This document shows, piece by piece, positions 46,456 to 56,785 of a stretch of DNA of 64,000 bases. The notes below the pieces were generated by a model that saw only the letters and a program-made list of their open reading frames with translations, did not search any database and was not told where the DNA came from. Source of the DNA: Pedobacter namyangjuensis (GTDB taxonomy: Bacteria > Bacteroidota > Bacteroidia > Sphingobacteriales > Sphingobacteriaceae); the NCBI RefSeq assembly GCF_003313325.1, contig NZ_QMHQ01000002.1, positions 620,001 to 684,000 on the forward strand, in the 5' to 3' direction. Numbering within the stretch: position 1 is the first letter of the stretch; each line of letters begins with the position of its first letter. A program made the translations under genes and the position numbers.

Positions 46456-47577
46456 ATGAAAGCAAAAATAGATTATACGACCGGAGCGAGAAGATTCGCC
46501 ATCGAACACCCAATATTAAGCCACGCTTTTACACAAGCGGGATTTTGGCTCGCTGCTTATACCTTACTAGCAATAATAATTCATTTAGCGAGTAAAAACA
46601 TGGCGTTATCAATGTCAATCGCCATTGAAACAAGTATTTGGCCAACCATTTTAGTCGGCACTATAACCGGCTTTTTATACGGTTTTGCATTAGGACTTTT
46701 AGACTATTTCTTCGATAGGCAGTTTTTCCGAAACAAACCTTTGGGCAAAATAATTGTAATCAAATCTCTTATTTCCCTTGTGCTATTGGTTTTTATTTTC
46801 AACTTTTTACGATTCGTTTTATATAAAGCAATTCTTGCTCCCTCTTTCAACAAATATTCGCCAACAATGAACGAAGCGGTATGGATTAACCTCTTTGTGA
46901 TTATACTTATCTATAGCTTTGTTATGACTTTTGTTATCACTTTCATTATACAGGTTAACAAGAAATATGGCCCTGGCATACTTATACCGCTCCTTCTGGG
47001 AAAATATAGGGAGCCTAAGGAGGAGGAACGAATTTTTATGTTTATGGATTTAAAATCATCGACCGCTATCGCCGAAGAATTAGGCCATATAAAATACAGC
47101 AAATTTATAAGAGACAGTTTCATGGATATTAACCTTATGCTTAATAGCTACGATGCAGAAATATACCAATACGTGGGTGATGAAATTGTAATTAGCTGGA
47201 AAGTGACAGACAAAATGGATAATAAATGCTGTGTTCAGTTCTTTTTTGCATGCCAAGCACAATTTAATAGCAGAAGAGATCATTATTTAAAAAACTACGG
47301 AGTAGTTCCGTTATTTAAAGCTGGTTTACATTTGGGCAAGGTTACCGCAGTGGAAATTGGAGAAGTAAAAAGAGATATCGCCTACCATGGCGACACATTG
47401 AATACTGCCGCTCGTATACAAAGTATGTGCAACGAATACGACAAAAAAATACTGGCTTCCTCAAGCTTTATTAACTCAGCTAACTGGGCTGGGCTTTTTA
47501 CCACAGAAGAACTTGGAACAATTTTGCTAAAAGGTAAAAAAATGCCAGTGCGTATTTTAAGTATAGAACAAACCTAA
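46456..47577 (+). CDS. Class III adenylate/guanylate cyclase with N-terminal membrane domain
   Basis: A 373-residue protein. Four hydrophobic segments span ~27-45, 58-82, 99-120 and 141-168. The catalytic domain (~190-370) has the metal Asp pair D198 (FMFMDLKSSTAIAEE) and D242 (IYQYVGDEIVISW), and the transition-state N316-x3-R320 in GDTLNTAARIQS. D313 of the purine-specificity position favours ATP, so adenylate cyclase is the best guess. It is divergent from the giant adhesin operon and lies between it and the fucosidase, so cAMP could affect surface-protein expression; that link is speculation. Confidence 0.88.
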   Translation: MKAKIDYTTGARRFAIEHPILSHAFTQAGFWLAAYTLLAIIIHLASKNMALSMSIAIETSIWPTILVGTITGFLYGFALGLLDYFFDRQFFRNKPLGKIIVIKSLISLVLLVFIFNFLRFVLYKAILAPSFNKYSPTMNEAVWINLFVIILIYSFVMTFVITFIIQVNKKYGPGILIPLLLGKYREPKEEERIFMFMDLKSSTAIAEELGHIKYSKFIRDSFMDINLMLNSYDAEIYQYVGDEIVISWKVTDKMDNKCCVQFFFACQAQFNSRRDHYLKNYGVVPLFKAGLHLGKVTAVEIGEVKRDIAYHGDTLNTAARIQSMCNEYDKKILASSSFINSANWAGLFTTEELGTILLKGKKMPVRILSIEQT

Positions 47578-47640
47578 GCTTTAGGCGTATGTAATAATTT
47601 GAGTTATTGTTAAACACATATCTACAATGCACATTAAACC

Positions 47641-49881
47641 CTAAAGAGAAGAAACTATCTCATATTGCTTGCCCTTTACCGTATCAAAAATGTAAACAAA
47701 ATATTTACCATCTTTTTCGGTTTTGTACTGCTGATTTTTAATTATTATTGGCGTTAGCGTACGAATTTTACACTTCGACCCAGACAAAGAAATCAAGGAT
47801 GCTCTCTGTAACAACCCCTTATTCCATTGCAGGTTAACTTCAAAGTTACCTTGTGCCTTTAGCCCGTTTATCGAGCCATCGGGCCAAGCCTTAGGCAGAG
47901 AAGGCAATAAATGTAATTCGTTCAAATGGCTTTGCAAAAGCATTTCGGCTATGCTGGCAGTAGCACCAAAATTTCCGTCAATTTGAAATGGTGGATGTGC
48001 ATCGAACAAGTTCTCATAAACGCCACCATCTGCCACATTCATACTCAACTCGGTTTTATAGGTTAAGTTTAGCGCTTGCTTTAATAGTTTATGTGCACGA
48101 TCACTATCAAATAATCTTGCCCAACAAGCTATTTTCCAGGCTCTACTCCATCCCATACCCTCATCGCCTCTAGATTCTAAAGTTACTCTTGCTGCTTCTG
48201 CAAACTTAGCATCTTTAAGATATGAAATTTGACTACCCGGATACAAGGCAATCAATTGAGATAAATGCCGATGGTCGTAACCCTGCTTATCAAGATTCTG
48301 AGCATCAATTTTCCATTCCTTAATTTGTCCCCATTTGCCTATTTCCAATCCATTATCTAAACGGGCAAATTTATCTTTTAACTCGGCCACAAACTTTGCA
48401 TCCGCATTTAAAACCTCCGAAGCTCTAAGTGTTTGATCGAATAATTCCCATACCAATTGCTGTGCATAGGCAACTCCGTCTTCCCAAGGGCCATGCTCCG
48501 GCGACCATTCTTTAGGTGCAACCAGTTTTCCATCCGCATTACTCACCAATCTATCAAACCAATATTCGCAGGTACTTTTTAACACTGGGAAAGCTGTATT
48601 TTTCAAGTAAGCCAAATCTTTTGTATAGGCGTAATGTTGCCAAAGGTGTGTAGCATACCAAGCATTTGCAGGGCGATTGATATTCCAATCTGTATGTCCA
48701 AAAATATTGCTCTGTGTATTTACTGTCCATCCTCTGTTATTTTCGCTTTTAGCCAATTTCATAAATGAGCCATTGTCTCGCAATGCTTCAGTTTTTACAT
48801 AATAGAGAAAAGGCATATGGCATTCGGAAAGATTGGTGCTTTCTGCTGGCCAATAATTCATTTGAATATTAATATTTGTATGAATATCAGATTCCCAAGG
48901 CGGTGTATTGCTATTATTCCAGATTCCCTGTAGATTATTTGGCAATTGCATCCCTCTAGACGAGGAAATCATCAAATACCTGCCATATTGGAAATAAAGT
49001 ACATCTAGATAATTATTTTCTCTTTGGGATTTAAGCAACAAATCTGTTGTAACCTTAGGCTCAGTTGTATTCAAGTCAAATTTTACACGATTAAATAATG
49101 TTTGATAATCTTGTATATGCCTGGCTTTTAATTCTTGGTAATTTTTAGCGCTAGCTTTAGAAAGTACTTTAGTTAAACGTTGGTCCAACTCCCCCTTTGT
49201 TTCGCCAATATAGTTTGCACTTTCTATTTTATAATTTGTTGCTCCCGCAATTAAAATGGTAACAGCATCGGCATTTGCCACGGTTATTTTTCCATTCGAA
49301 GAAGATAAGGTTCCTCCGGCATTAAGCACTTTAACTTGTCCTTTGTAATTTAACAAATCAAGCTTACCGCTAATTGTAAGCATATTTTTAACCAATTCGG
49401 TTACACCAGAATGTGCATCTTTTAAGCCTATAGAAAAAGAAATTTTGCCTTTTTTACCCGGTGTTTTTACATGCATAACAATTACGCCATCGGGCCTGCT
49501 CGCAAAATATGTTCTATTATAAACAACACCGTTAATTTTGTAACTAACACTGCCAATTGCATTATTTAAAGTTAATTCTCTCCGGTACTCAGTATAATTT
49601 TCGTGCCCAGGAAAATCTATGTAGACATCACCAAAATTCTGATAAGCACCTCTAATTGTCGTACTGCCTGTCCACAGTGTTTTTTCATTAAACTGTAATT
49701 GTTCTTTCGCTACGCCTCCAAAAAACATTGCTCCAAGTTCTCCATTTCCAATGGGCAAAGCCGATGTCATCCAATTAACTGCAGGCTTATCATACCAAAG
49801 CCTTAACGAATTTTGAGCTGTTACTACATTAATAAAAAGTAAAAAAAGGAAACTGCTAAGTATAGAAATTCTGTAAAGCAT
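47641..49881 (-). CDS. GH95 alpha-L-fucosidase (exported)
   Basis: A 746-residue enzyme with a signal peptide ([15 protein letters not shown]). The N-terminal beta-sandwich begins [26 protein letters not shown], the GH95 signature, followed by an (alpha/alpha)6 barrel ([20 protein letters not shown] and [19 protein letters not shown]) and a C-terminal beta domain. The general acid is probably E462 in SPEHGP. GH95 enzymes are inverting 1,2-alpha-L-fucosidases or galactosidases. It is monocistronic on the minus strand with a striking inverted repeat just upstream, so it is probably regulated individually. Confidence 0.92.
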   Translation of the reverse strand: MLYRISILSSFLFLLFINVVTAQNSLRLWYDKPAVNWMTSALPIGNGELGAMFFGGVAKEQLQFNEKTLWTGSTTIRGAYQNFGDVYIDFPGHENYTEYRRELTLNNAIGSVSYKINGVVYNRTYFASRPDGVIVMHVKTPGKKGKISFSIGLKDAHSGVTELVKNMLTISGKLDLLNYKGQVKVLNAGGTLSSSNGKITVANADAVTILIAGATNYKIESANYIGETKGELDQRLTKVLSKASAKNYQELKARHIQDYQTLFNRVKFDLNTTEPKVTTDLLLKSQRENNYLDVLYFQYGRYLMISSSRGMQLPNNLQGIWNNSNTPPWESDIHTNINIQMNYWPAESTNLSECHMPFLYYVKTEALRDNGSFMKLAKSENNRGWTVNTQSNIFGHTDWNINRPANAWYATHLWQHYAYTKDLAYLKNTAFPVLKSTCEYWFDRLVSNADGKLVAPKEWSPEHGPWEDGVAYAQQLVWELFDQTLRASEVLNADAKFVAELKDKFARLDNGLEIGKWGQIKEWKIDAQNLDKQGYDHRHLSQLIALYPGSQISYLKDAKFAEAARVTLESRGDEGMGWSRAWKIACWARLFDSDRAHKLLKQALNLTYKTELSMNVADGGVYENLFDAHPPFQIDGNFGATASIAEMLLQSHLNELHLLPSLPKAWPDGSINGLKAQGNFEVNLQWNKGLLQRASLISLSGSKCKIRTLTPIIIKNQQYKTEKDGKYFVYIFDTVKGKQYEIVSSL

Positions 49882-49898
49882 ATTAAAAGGATAATTGT

Positions 49899-49929
49899 AT
49901 TCGCTAAAAATAATGCTGATTTAGCGAAT
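49899..49929. promoter_or_regulatory. Perfect 10-bp inverted repeat upstream of the GH95 gene
   Basis: ATTCGCTAAA (49899-49908) and TTTAGCGAAT (49920-49929) are exact complements. Arm centres are about 21 bp apart (two helical turns), 18 bp upstream of the GH95 start at 49881. This fits an operator for a dimeric repressor, or a leader hairpin. There is no T-run to suggest a terminator. Confidence 0.45.
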
Positions 49930-50114
49930 AAACAAGTAATTACCGCGATAGCGCTTACTCGGGACATATAGTCAGCTCATTTTAATCAGCTAAGAAGAGG
50001 TTAAACGAGATTAACGTTGCTAACACATTTCAATTTCTTTTAACAAAGAACTTGGGTAGCAACCAAGTAGTTTTTCGGTTTTATTAAATTCTAACATTTA
50101 AGCCTAGCCAAAAA

Positions 50115-51941
50115 CTACCCAACTTCGAACTGCAAACCACTTAAATAACGATAAAGTCCCTCTTGGTTTTCCATCAACTCTTTATGTGTTCCTGACTCTA
50201 GGAGTTTACCTTTTTCCATAACGATAATGCGATCTGCTTCCCTTATGGTAGATAAGCGGTGTGCGATAATAATTGAAGTACGACCTTTCATAAGTTCCTC
50301 TAAAGCCTCCTGTACCAAACGCTCAGATTCAGAGTCAAGTGACGAAGTTGCCTCATCTAAAATCAATATAGACGGGTTTTTTAACAACGCTCTGGCAATG
50401 GCAATACGTTGACGCTGGCCACCCGATAATTTTACGCCACGTTCGCCCACGACTGTTGCATATCCCTCAGGAAAAGATGTAATGAACTGGTGTGCATTTG
50501 CCCGTTGTGCTGCTTTAATAATTTCTTCTTCGTTAGCGTTTAATCTGCCATAGGCGATGTTTTCTAAAATAGTGCCACCAAACAACATTACATCCTGCGG
50601 AACGATAGCCACCTGATTTCTGATATCTGTTAATGAATATAGATTTGCTGGTTTGCCATCAAACAGTATTTCGCCAGTTTGCGGTTTGTAAAACTGTAAA
50701 ATTAGCGCAGCTGTTGTTGATTTCCCGGAACCACTCGGACCAACGATAGCTACCCGTTCTCCAGCTTTGGCTTCAAAGGAAACATTACTTAAAACTTCAG
50801 TTTCTTTACGGGATGGATAAGAAAATCCAACATCACGAAAAGCTAGATTACCAACTATTTTTTGCTCAACATGATCAACATTAGTTACTATTGATACTTC
50901 TTCTCCTTGTTCTGCTAATATTTCCAATACCCTTTCGCTAGCCCCAACAGTTTTTTGTACGTTGGCAAACATTTCGGGAAAACTACCCAATGAGCTTGCT
51001 AAAAACATAGCATAAAGCGAAAATTGTAACAGCTGACCGAAAGTAATTTCGCCTTCGCTAACCAACACACAGCCGTAACCAATTACACCCAAAATACCGC
51101 CAAACAAACACAACACTATAAATGAAGAAAACATTCCTCTAAATTTTGCTCCTTTAATGGCTATATTGGCAACTTCGCGGATAGCGCTACTGTAACGACC
51201 AGCTTCAAATGGCTCGTTTACAAACGCTTTTACGTTAGCAATCCCCATCAGCGTTTCATCTACAATAGTATTTGATTCTGCTAGTTTGTCTTGTGCCTGA
51301 CGAGAAATTTTCTTGATAAACCTGCCAAAGAAAACGGCCGCTACAATTAATACCGGAAGAACAATTAACAAGGTAAAAACCAATTTCTTAGAAATAATAG
51401 ACATGAAAACAACGCCACCGATTAACAGCACTGCCTGCCTAATCATTTCAGCTATGGTGGTAGTTAAAGTGTCTTGCACCTGCGAGAGATCTGCAGATAT
51501 CCTGCTGTTCAGCTCTCCAACTCTTCTTCCCGAAAAGAAGTCCATCGGCAATGTAATCAGTTTTAAATATGTATCTTTTCTAATATCTGCCAATGCTCTT
51601 TCGCCAACACCTACAAACCATAAAATGCGAAAAAAAGAAATGATGGCCTGTAGAACTAACACCACAAATGCCAACAGCAATATTCCAGGTATAGTTTCTG
51701 GCAAAAAATCGTTGGTACGTTTACCTTGAGCAGTGTCTATAAGTGCTCCTACAAATGAGGGAAAAGCTAACCCAACCAAACTGGATAACAACAAAAAGAA
51801 TAACGCCGCTATAAATTTACCTCGGTAGGGTTTTAGGTAGCTTAGCAATTTAGCTACATGACTTAATGTTTCTCTATTTAGTTTTGCCTTTGGTAATTCT
51901 ATCCTCGCTGCATTACCACTATTCAATTGCTGTCTTGCCAT
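50115..51941 (-). CDS. ABC exporter (MsbA/half-transporter type)
   Basis: A 608-residue half-transporter with one membrane domain and one nucleotide-binding domain. Six helices lie at about 44-64, 86-112, 165-185, 188-208, 270-290 and 300-318. The ATPase has Walker A GPSGSGKST (401-409), Q loop VAIVPQD, signature LSGGQ (505-509), Walker B ILILDE (525-530) and switch H561. It probably works as a homodimer in the inner membrane, exporting lipid or another hydrophobic substrate; the sequence resembles multidrug/lipid flippases but does not fix the substrate. It is monocistronic, with no adjacent periplasmic or MFP partner. Confidence 0.93.
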   Translation of the reverse strand: MARQQLNSGNAARIELPKAKLNRETLSHVAKLLSYLKPYRGKFIAALFFLLLSSLVGLAFPSFVGALIDTAQGKRTNDFLPETIPGILLLAFVVLVLQAIISFFRILWFVGVGERALADIRKDTYLKLITLPMDFFSGRRVGELNSRISADLSQVQDTLTTTIAEMIRQAVLLIGGVVFMSIISKKLVFTLLIVLPVLIVAAVFFGRFIKKISRQAQDKLAESNTIVDETLMGIANVKAFVNEPFEAGRYSSAIREVANIAIKGAKFRGMFSSFIVLCLFGGILGVIGYGCVLVSEGEITFGQLLQFSLYAMFLASSLGSFPEMFANVQKTVGASERVLEILAEQGEEVSIVTNVDHVEQKIVGNLAFRDVGFSYPSRKETEVLSNVSFEAKAGERVAIVGPSGSGKSTTAALILQFYKPQTGEILFDGKPANLYSLTDIRNQVAIVPQDVMLFGGTILENIAYGRLNANEEEIIKAAQRANAHQFITSFPEGYATVVGERGVKLSGGQRQRIAIARALLKNPSILILDEATSSLDSESERLVQEALEELMKGRTSIIIAHRLSTIREADRIIVMEKGKLLESGTHKELMENQEGLYRYLSGLQFEVG

Positions 51942-52350
51942 ATAAAGTTTCTGTACCAGAATTTAGTACCACGCAAAAGTAAGTATAAGTTTTTAGCCCT
52001 AAGGTTTAGCGCATTGGTATTCGCCGACTAAATGATGGGATTCGCCGTGGATGTTATTTGAAATTGGGCCTCTATAGGCAAACGCTGCAATCTCCGTCTA
52101 AAAACATAAACACATTAATATAGCCGTAAGAAAGTTACTGAAAAAAGTTCTTTTTGCGATACTGAATGCGGTATGTGGTGCTGTGTTAATTGATGTGATA
52201 CAAAACTAAGAAGCGGTTAATGTAATTTCACTATATTTTTAATAAATTTAGCGTTAAAGCTCTAGAAAGATTAACCCAACGCAAGGCGGTAAATTTGGTT
52301 TTCAACTAACGCGAACAGCTTAAAAACGAGATATGCAGCATAAAAACAAT
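51942..52350. other. Divergent intergenic region, ~400 bp
   Basis: Between the ABC exporter and the GH76 gene. It contains a pair of direct repeats ATTCGCCG at 52019-52026 and 52040-52047 (21-bp period). AT-rich sequence resembling TATATTTTT lies about 110 bp before the GH76 gene, a weak promoter candidate. No gene seen. Confidence 0.5.
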
Positions 52351-53856
52351 ATGAAAAAGCTTCTAATATCAACGACATTGCTAATTTTCATTTTTAATTC
52401 AATTAACTGTCTCGCCCAAACCTCTGGCATTAGCTCTGGTAGCATATATACTATAAAGTCCAAAACCAGCAACAAACTACTTGATGTACATAACGCATCA
52501 ATGGAAAACAAGGACCTTGTAAACACATGGACCAATACCCAATCTGATGCTCAACGTTGGGTAATTAAACAAATTACTAAGGATCGGTATACTTTAACGA
52601 ACCTTGGAAGCGGAAAACTTCTCCATACTTCGAATGTTACCGTAGATTCCGCAGTTGTAGATCAAGTGGAGGATAATGTTACTGGTGGCGTTACATGGAT
52701 TATAAAAAAGTCTGCTAAGGGTATTTACAACTTGACATCAGCTGATTCTCCAGAATACTTTTTAAGCGTTATTTCTGACAACCATGCCGATGGCGCAAGA
52801 GTTAGTTTAAAAAAATCTTCGAGAATCGATCAACAGCAATGGATTTTTAACAAAGAAGAACCTCAAGAAGTGTCACCAAGCGTTGCCATAGCTGATAAAG
52901 TTTTTAACGCTTGGTATCACCAGTATAACATTGAAACATTTAAAGGCTTTTGGGATAGAGCTGAAATGATGGAAATTATTTTGGATGCCTATGAAGTAAC
53001 AAAGGATAGAAAATATCTAGAAAAATTTGATTTGATGTACGATAACTTTATACTTCAGCATAAAGAAGATTGGATGTACAACAAGTTTAATGATGACATT
53101 GCATGGGCAGCCATTTTTTGTATTAGAGCTTATAAGCATACAGGAAACAAAATTTATCTCCAAAAGAGCAAAGATCAATTTGACAAAATGTATGCGAGGG
53201 CTTTTACAAACAAATATGGTGGTGGCTTAAACTGGTTTGAAACTAAAACTTCAAAAAATGCATGCATACAAGGTCCGGCTATAGTTGCATCTTGCTATTT
53301 AGCCGAAGCAACTGGTGATAAAAGTTATTATGATAAAGCGATAGCCTTATATAGTTGGTCAAAAATTTATCTGTTCGACCAGAAAACCGGAAAGGTAAAC
53401 GATAATATAGACCTCGACGAAAAAACCGGTTTAATAAAGGTATCTACATGGAGTTCAACCTACAACCAAGGTACTTTTCTAGGGTCTGCTGTTTTACTCT
53501 ATAAACATACAAAAGAAGCAAATTATCTGCTCGATGCCGAACAAATTGCAAAATATATAAGGGAAGATATGTACCATGAAAAAACAATGAACAATGAGGA
53601 TGGCGGAAATGATTTGCCCGGATTTAAAGGAATTTTTGCAAGATATGCTCGACTATACACCACAGAAACTAAAAAAACAGATTTAGTTGATTGGTTGCTT
53701 TTGAATGCTAAAGTTGCCTACAACAACCGAAACGCTCAAAATTTAATTCATACCAGATGGGCCACTAGAACGCCAGAACAGCAACCCAAATCAGCCTTCG
53801 GCGCCTCTACCGCAGTATCTCTAATTTTTAACACACTACCCTTTAAAAACAACTAA
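52351..53856 (+). CDS. Exported GH76 alpha-1,6-mannanase-like protein with N-terminal ricin-type domain
   Basis: About 501 residues. I took the ATG at 52351 (MKKLLISTTLLIFIFNSINCLAQ, a good signal peptide); the frame also starts 18 bp earlier. An N-terminal beta-trefoil (~25-170; QW-type motifs AQRWVIKQ, TWIIKK and DQQQWIF) resembles RICIN carbohydrate-binding modules. The (alpha/alpha)6 catalytic domain (~185-495) has the paired aspartates of GH76 in NKFNDDIAWAA (D248/D249). GH76 enzymes hydrolyse alpha-1,6-mannan backbones of fungal or yeast cell walls. Single gene; no SusCD in the window. The ricin fold would bind the substrate. Confidence 0.88.
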   Translation: MKKLLISTTLLIFIFNSINCLAQTSGISSGSIYTIKSKTSNKLLDVHNASMENKDLVNTWTNTQSDAQRWVIKQITKDRYTLTNLGSGKLLHTSNVTVDSAVVDQVEDNVTGGVTWIIKKSAKGIYNLTSADSPEYFLSVISDNHADGARVSLKKSSRIDQQQWIFNKEEPQEVSPSVAIADKVFNAWYHQYNIETFKGFWDRAEMMEIILDAYEVTKDRKYLEKFDLMYDNFILQHKEDWMYNKFNDDIAWAAIFCIRAYKHTGNKIYLQKSKDQFDKMYARAFTNKYGGGLNWFETKTSKNACIQGPAIVASCYLAEATGDKSYYDKAIALYSWSKIYLFDQKTGKVNDNIDLDEKTGLIKVSTWSSTYNQGTFLGSAVLLYKHTKEANYLLDAEQIAKYIREDMYHEKTMNNEDGGNDLPGFKGIFARYARLYTTETKKTDLVDWLLLNAKVAYNNRNAQNLIHTRWATRTPEQQPKSAFGASTAVSLIFNTLPFKNN

Positions 53857-53915
53857 CAAAGGCAGTTTCAAAACAAAACACTGCTGTATTGATGATTTTT
53901 TCGGTCAAAAACCAG

Positions 53916-55274
53916 CTAAGCAGAAAGTTGGAGAATGGTTCCGTAAGTTGTCCATATACTACACAGCAAACCAAGCAAGAGGCAATAGAAAAGAACATCA
54001 ATTTCCTTTCTAAGTTTAATCAAAAATACTACAATAACCATAATTGGAAAAGTAGCTATAGCGATAAAAATAATAGATGCCAGCATTGCGAAAATATAGC
54101 TATTGTAATCCATAAGCAACAACTGGATTCCGAAATAAATTAACCATACAAATAGTGGCGATACAAAGCAGAACAGCCACTTCCAAATTGTTTTAACTTT
54201 GAGCTGATGTGGTGCTGTACTTCTAAAATTCCTCACCAACATTACAATTATTCCTACAACACACAAAACAAGTATTCCTGCATGTATGTATTTAATTCGA
54301 ATGGTATCTAAACGAGTATTGATGCCCTTTGATGATATAAGCTTTTTACCGTCAAACTGCTTAATACTTGTCCGCTCGCCATTTACAAACGTCTGTACCA
54401 CAACGTGGTTATTGGTACTATCCCTAGAAGTCCATGTAGCATCTTCTAATCCCATTTTGTAAAATCCTTCTAGGATGATTTTACCGTTTTTTGTCCTACT
54501 AAATCTGCCATCTAAACGTCCGCCGTTAAACCTAAGCGAGTCGGTACCCTCTGGCGTGCTGATGCTCAGTGCAGTTACTGTTCCAGAAGGAACCAAACTT
54601 AGATTTCCTGATATCAATTCCAATACATTCTTGTCAAGTTCCTCAACGGACTTGTTTTTATTAAAATCATCATTTATTACAGGCTTGCTGATTCCCAGCT
54701 CGTTGACCTTTACAACGAGCAAGGAATCTTTTTTGTAAAGCTCAAGCCCGTAGTTCGAATTACTATCTAGAGTTGCACTGCCACTCAAAAGCACAAATTG
54801 TGGTTGGTCAAAAAATTGTACATATCTTTCTTGAGAGGTGGCGCAGAAAGAGAAAAATGCTACAAGACCTACAAACATCGCCGATAACCGGCTAAACATG
54901 GAGCGATCAATTAACAGTTTTGGGCTGTCTTTAGTATAGAGCCACGCCAATAGCAAAACCGGCAAAGCTATTAAATCAGAAAGATCTACGGTACGATGGA
55001 TGTTAAAAACAGTATTTACCATTTCAATTAATCCTGATGAATATTCGCTTTTCCAATAAACAAATAGCAGACCTGTTAAAATATACACTAATGGTTTTGA
55101 GCGGTGGAAAATAGCCGACCAAAAAATAGGAAAAATAAACAGACCGCAAAAGTCAGAAAGTTTGCCTGTAATCATATTATGAAACAATTCTTTGAAAAAG
55201 AAATCGTTCAATATCAGCAACAAAAGGCAACATATAAAAAGGGGCGACAACAGATTTCTGAAACGGTATTGCAT
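53916..55274 (-). CDS. Unknown membrane protein with YwqK/MORN-like middle
   Basis: A 452-residue protein. Hydrophobic helices occur in the N-terminal ~135 residues (SPLFICCLLLLILNDFFF, then FCGLFIFPIFWSAIF and LVYILTGLLFVYW). A soluble middle follows (~160-330), with repeats such as GFYKMGLEDATWTSRDSTNN and a stretch resembling YwqK/MORN repeats. Three more helices lie in the C-terminal ~110 residues. An ITGKLSDFCGLF motif near residue 35 recurs in uncharacterised Bacteroidota proteins. I cannot assign a function. It is convergent with the GH76 gene (59-bp gap). Confidence 0.7.
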   Translation of the reverse strand: MQYRFRNLLSPLFICCLLLLILNDFFFKELFHNMITGKLSDFCGLFIFPIFWSAIFHRSKPLVYILTGLLFVYWKSEYSSGLIEMVNTVFNIHRTVDLSDLIALPVLLLAWLYTKDSPKLLIDRSMFSRLSAMFVGLVAFFSFCATSQERYVQFFDQPQFVLLSGSATLDSNSNYGLELYKKDSLLVVKVNELGISKPVINDDFNKNKSVEELDKNVLELISGNLSLVPSGTVTALSISTPEGTDSLRFNGGRLDGRFSRTKNGKIILEGFYKMGLEDATWTSRDSTNNHVVVQTFVNGERTSIKQFDGKKLISSKGINTRLDTIRIKYIHAGILVLCVVGIIVMLVRNFRSTAPHQLKVKTIWKWLFCFVSPLFVWLIYFGIQLLLMDYNSYIFAMLASIIFIAIATFPIMVIVVFLIKLRKEIDVLFYCLLLGLLCSIWTTYGTILQLSA

Positions 55275-55430
55275 TCGGGTAACTTTAATTCATCTATTAA
55301 TACGGGCAATGCTATTTGGTAACCTTTGTTGCGTGAATACAGCAATAAAATTATATCGGCAAAAACGATATCAAGCCTTTATACCCAAACAATCTTCTTG
55401 AGAGTTTGTTATATCGCCACAGCTTAAATT

Positions 55431-56735
55431 TTGGAAAACGCACGCCCTAAACATCTCGCAAATCTTGTATATAACAAGCTAAAGGTAAGCCGACAACATC
55501 CGGATTTGCCCGCACTTGCGGTTTTAGAAAATCTTTTCGATTGCCTGTTTTTTACTAGCATGTGCAGAGAAGAAAGCGATCTAATTAAAGTAACTGTAAC
55601 GATGATAGATCCGGCAAATCCAGATCCTCATCCGCCGAAGCAACATGTGCCAGAAAGATGGAGCTATATTCCATTTAGCAAACCCATAAAAATGAATGCA
55701 AAGTCGCTGGCGAAACTTTCCAAAGCGGCCGACCCCTGCAGTTCATCTCTTGCGGTTTACTACAACGAGAAAGGGATTTTCATTTGGGGAATGATTGACC
55801 AAGCAATGCATTACGAGAATTTTCTAAACTACGAATCTGATATTGATTCAGAGCAACCTGGCCTGTTTCAAGTTTCTATAGATGATATTGGTACCCTTAG
55901 TGTACTTTTCGACTACCAATTACTTGCCACACTTAAACAACACGTACTGGTACAACGCTATTTAGATGTGATGACCATTGGTCCAATCTCCAAAATACTT
56001 CGTCAAAATGCAACTACACTAAAAACTACTTTAAAGCAATATCTTCGCGAAAGATATCCAAATGCTACTTATACCGAATGGGAAGATTTTTTAGATAACC
56101 TTTGGATACAAACACTTTCTAGGCTATTACTAAAAATACAGTATTATCAACATGGTGGAGCTATACTTATCCATTCTGATCATGTTGACCTAGACATTAA
56201 ATACCAAATTAGTTACAATAGATTACTTAATGCAATGATTGCCCATGCCAAGGCATGCATAGATAACGCAATGCTAGAAGCAAAGGTTGAAGAAACGCTC
56301 GACTCCGGAAAACGTGCGGTTGGCAAATCGTTATACCATCAGGAGTCTCGAGCTTTTTATGCCAAGGCAGGTACTGCCGATGAAATAACTGGAGCAATTA
56401 GTTTTATTGCTTCGCAAACATGTGTAGATGGGGTAGTATTGTTCGACACAAATTTGGTTGCCTCTGGTTTCGGAACAGTATTGAGGTCGAAACGTATGCC
56501 TCGAAAAATATATGTTTCGAGCGCTGCAACCGCTAGTCCCAAATCCTTAATCGCCGCAGACCCAAAGCACTACGGAACTCGGCATCGTTCTATGATTGCC
56601 TACTGTTGGAACCATCCAACGGCATTAGGCATGGTAATATCTCAAGATGGAGAAATTCGTGCTTTTCATAGAATCGATGATAAACTTATCATGTGGGAAA
56701 ACATAAAAACGCGTCAGTATGCTAGCAGAAGTTAA
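55431..56735 (+). CDS. Candidate diadenylate cyclase with DACNV-type sensor (c-di-AMP)
   Basis: A 434-residue protein. The C-terminal part resembles a DAC (DisA_N-type) domain: VDGVVLFDT (D333-G334; usual DGA is DGV here) and GTRHRSMIAYC (R384-H385-R386), then GMVISQDGEIRAF, in the order and with flanks like the catalytic DGA and RHR motifs. The D-to-RHR spacing (51) is longer than usual (~33). The N-terminal ~230 residues match the region named DACNV in diadenylate-cyclase surveys, as I recall it. The start is TTG (55431); there is no upstream ATG in frame before a stop. If active, it would make c-di-AMP, a messenger with few known Bacteroidota producers. Alone on the plus strand. Confidence 0.65.
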   Translation: MENARPKHLANLVYNKLKVSRQHPDLPALAVLENLFDCLFFTSMCREESDLIKVTVTMIDPANPDPHPPKQHVPERWSYIPFSKPIKMNAKSLAKLSKAADPCSSSLAVYYNEKGIFIWGMIDQAMHYENFLNYESDIDSEQPGLFQVSIDDIGTLSVLFDYQLLATLKQHVLVQRYLDVMTIGPISKILRQNATTLKTTLKQYLRERYPNATYTEWEDFLDNLWIQTLSRLLLKIQYYQHGGAILIHSDHVDLDIKYQISYNRLLNAMIAHAKACIDNAMLEAKVEETLDSGKRAVGKSLYHQESRAFYAKAGTADEITGAISFIASQTCVDGVVLFDTNLVASGFGTVLRSKRMPRKIYVSSAATASPKSLIAADPKHYGTRHRSMIAYCWNHPTALGMVISQDGEIRAFHRIDDKLIMWENIKTRQYASRS

Positions 56736-56785
56736 TAGTAATTCCAAAAATTTCCCAAATACTAACGCTCAATACAAACTTGTAA

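Noticed and set aside
53889..54143. Plus-strand open frame of 84 residues after the GH76 gene
   Set aside because: It overlaps the long minus-strand membrane protein gene, has no domain and looks like a shadow frame.
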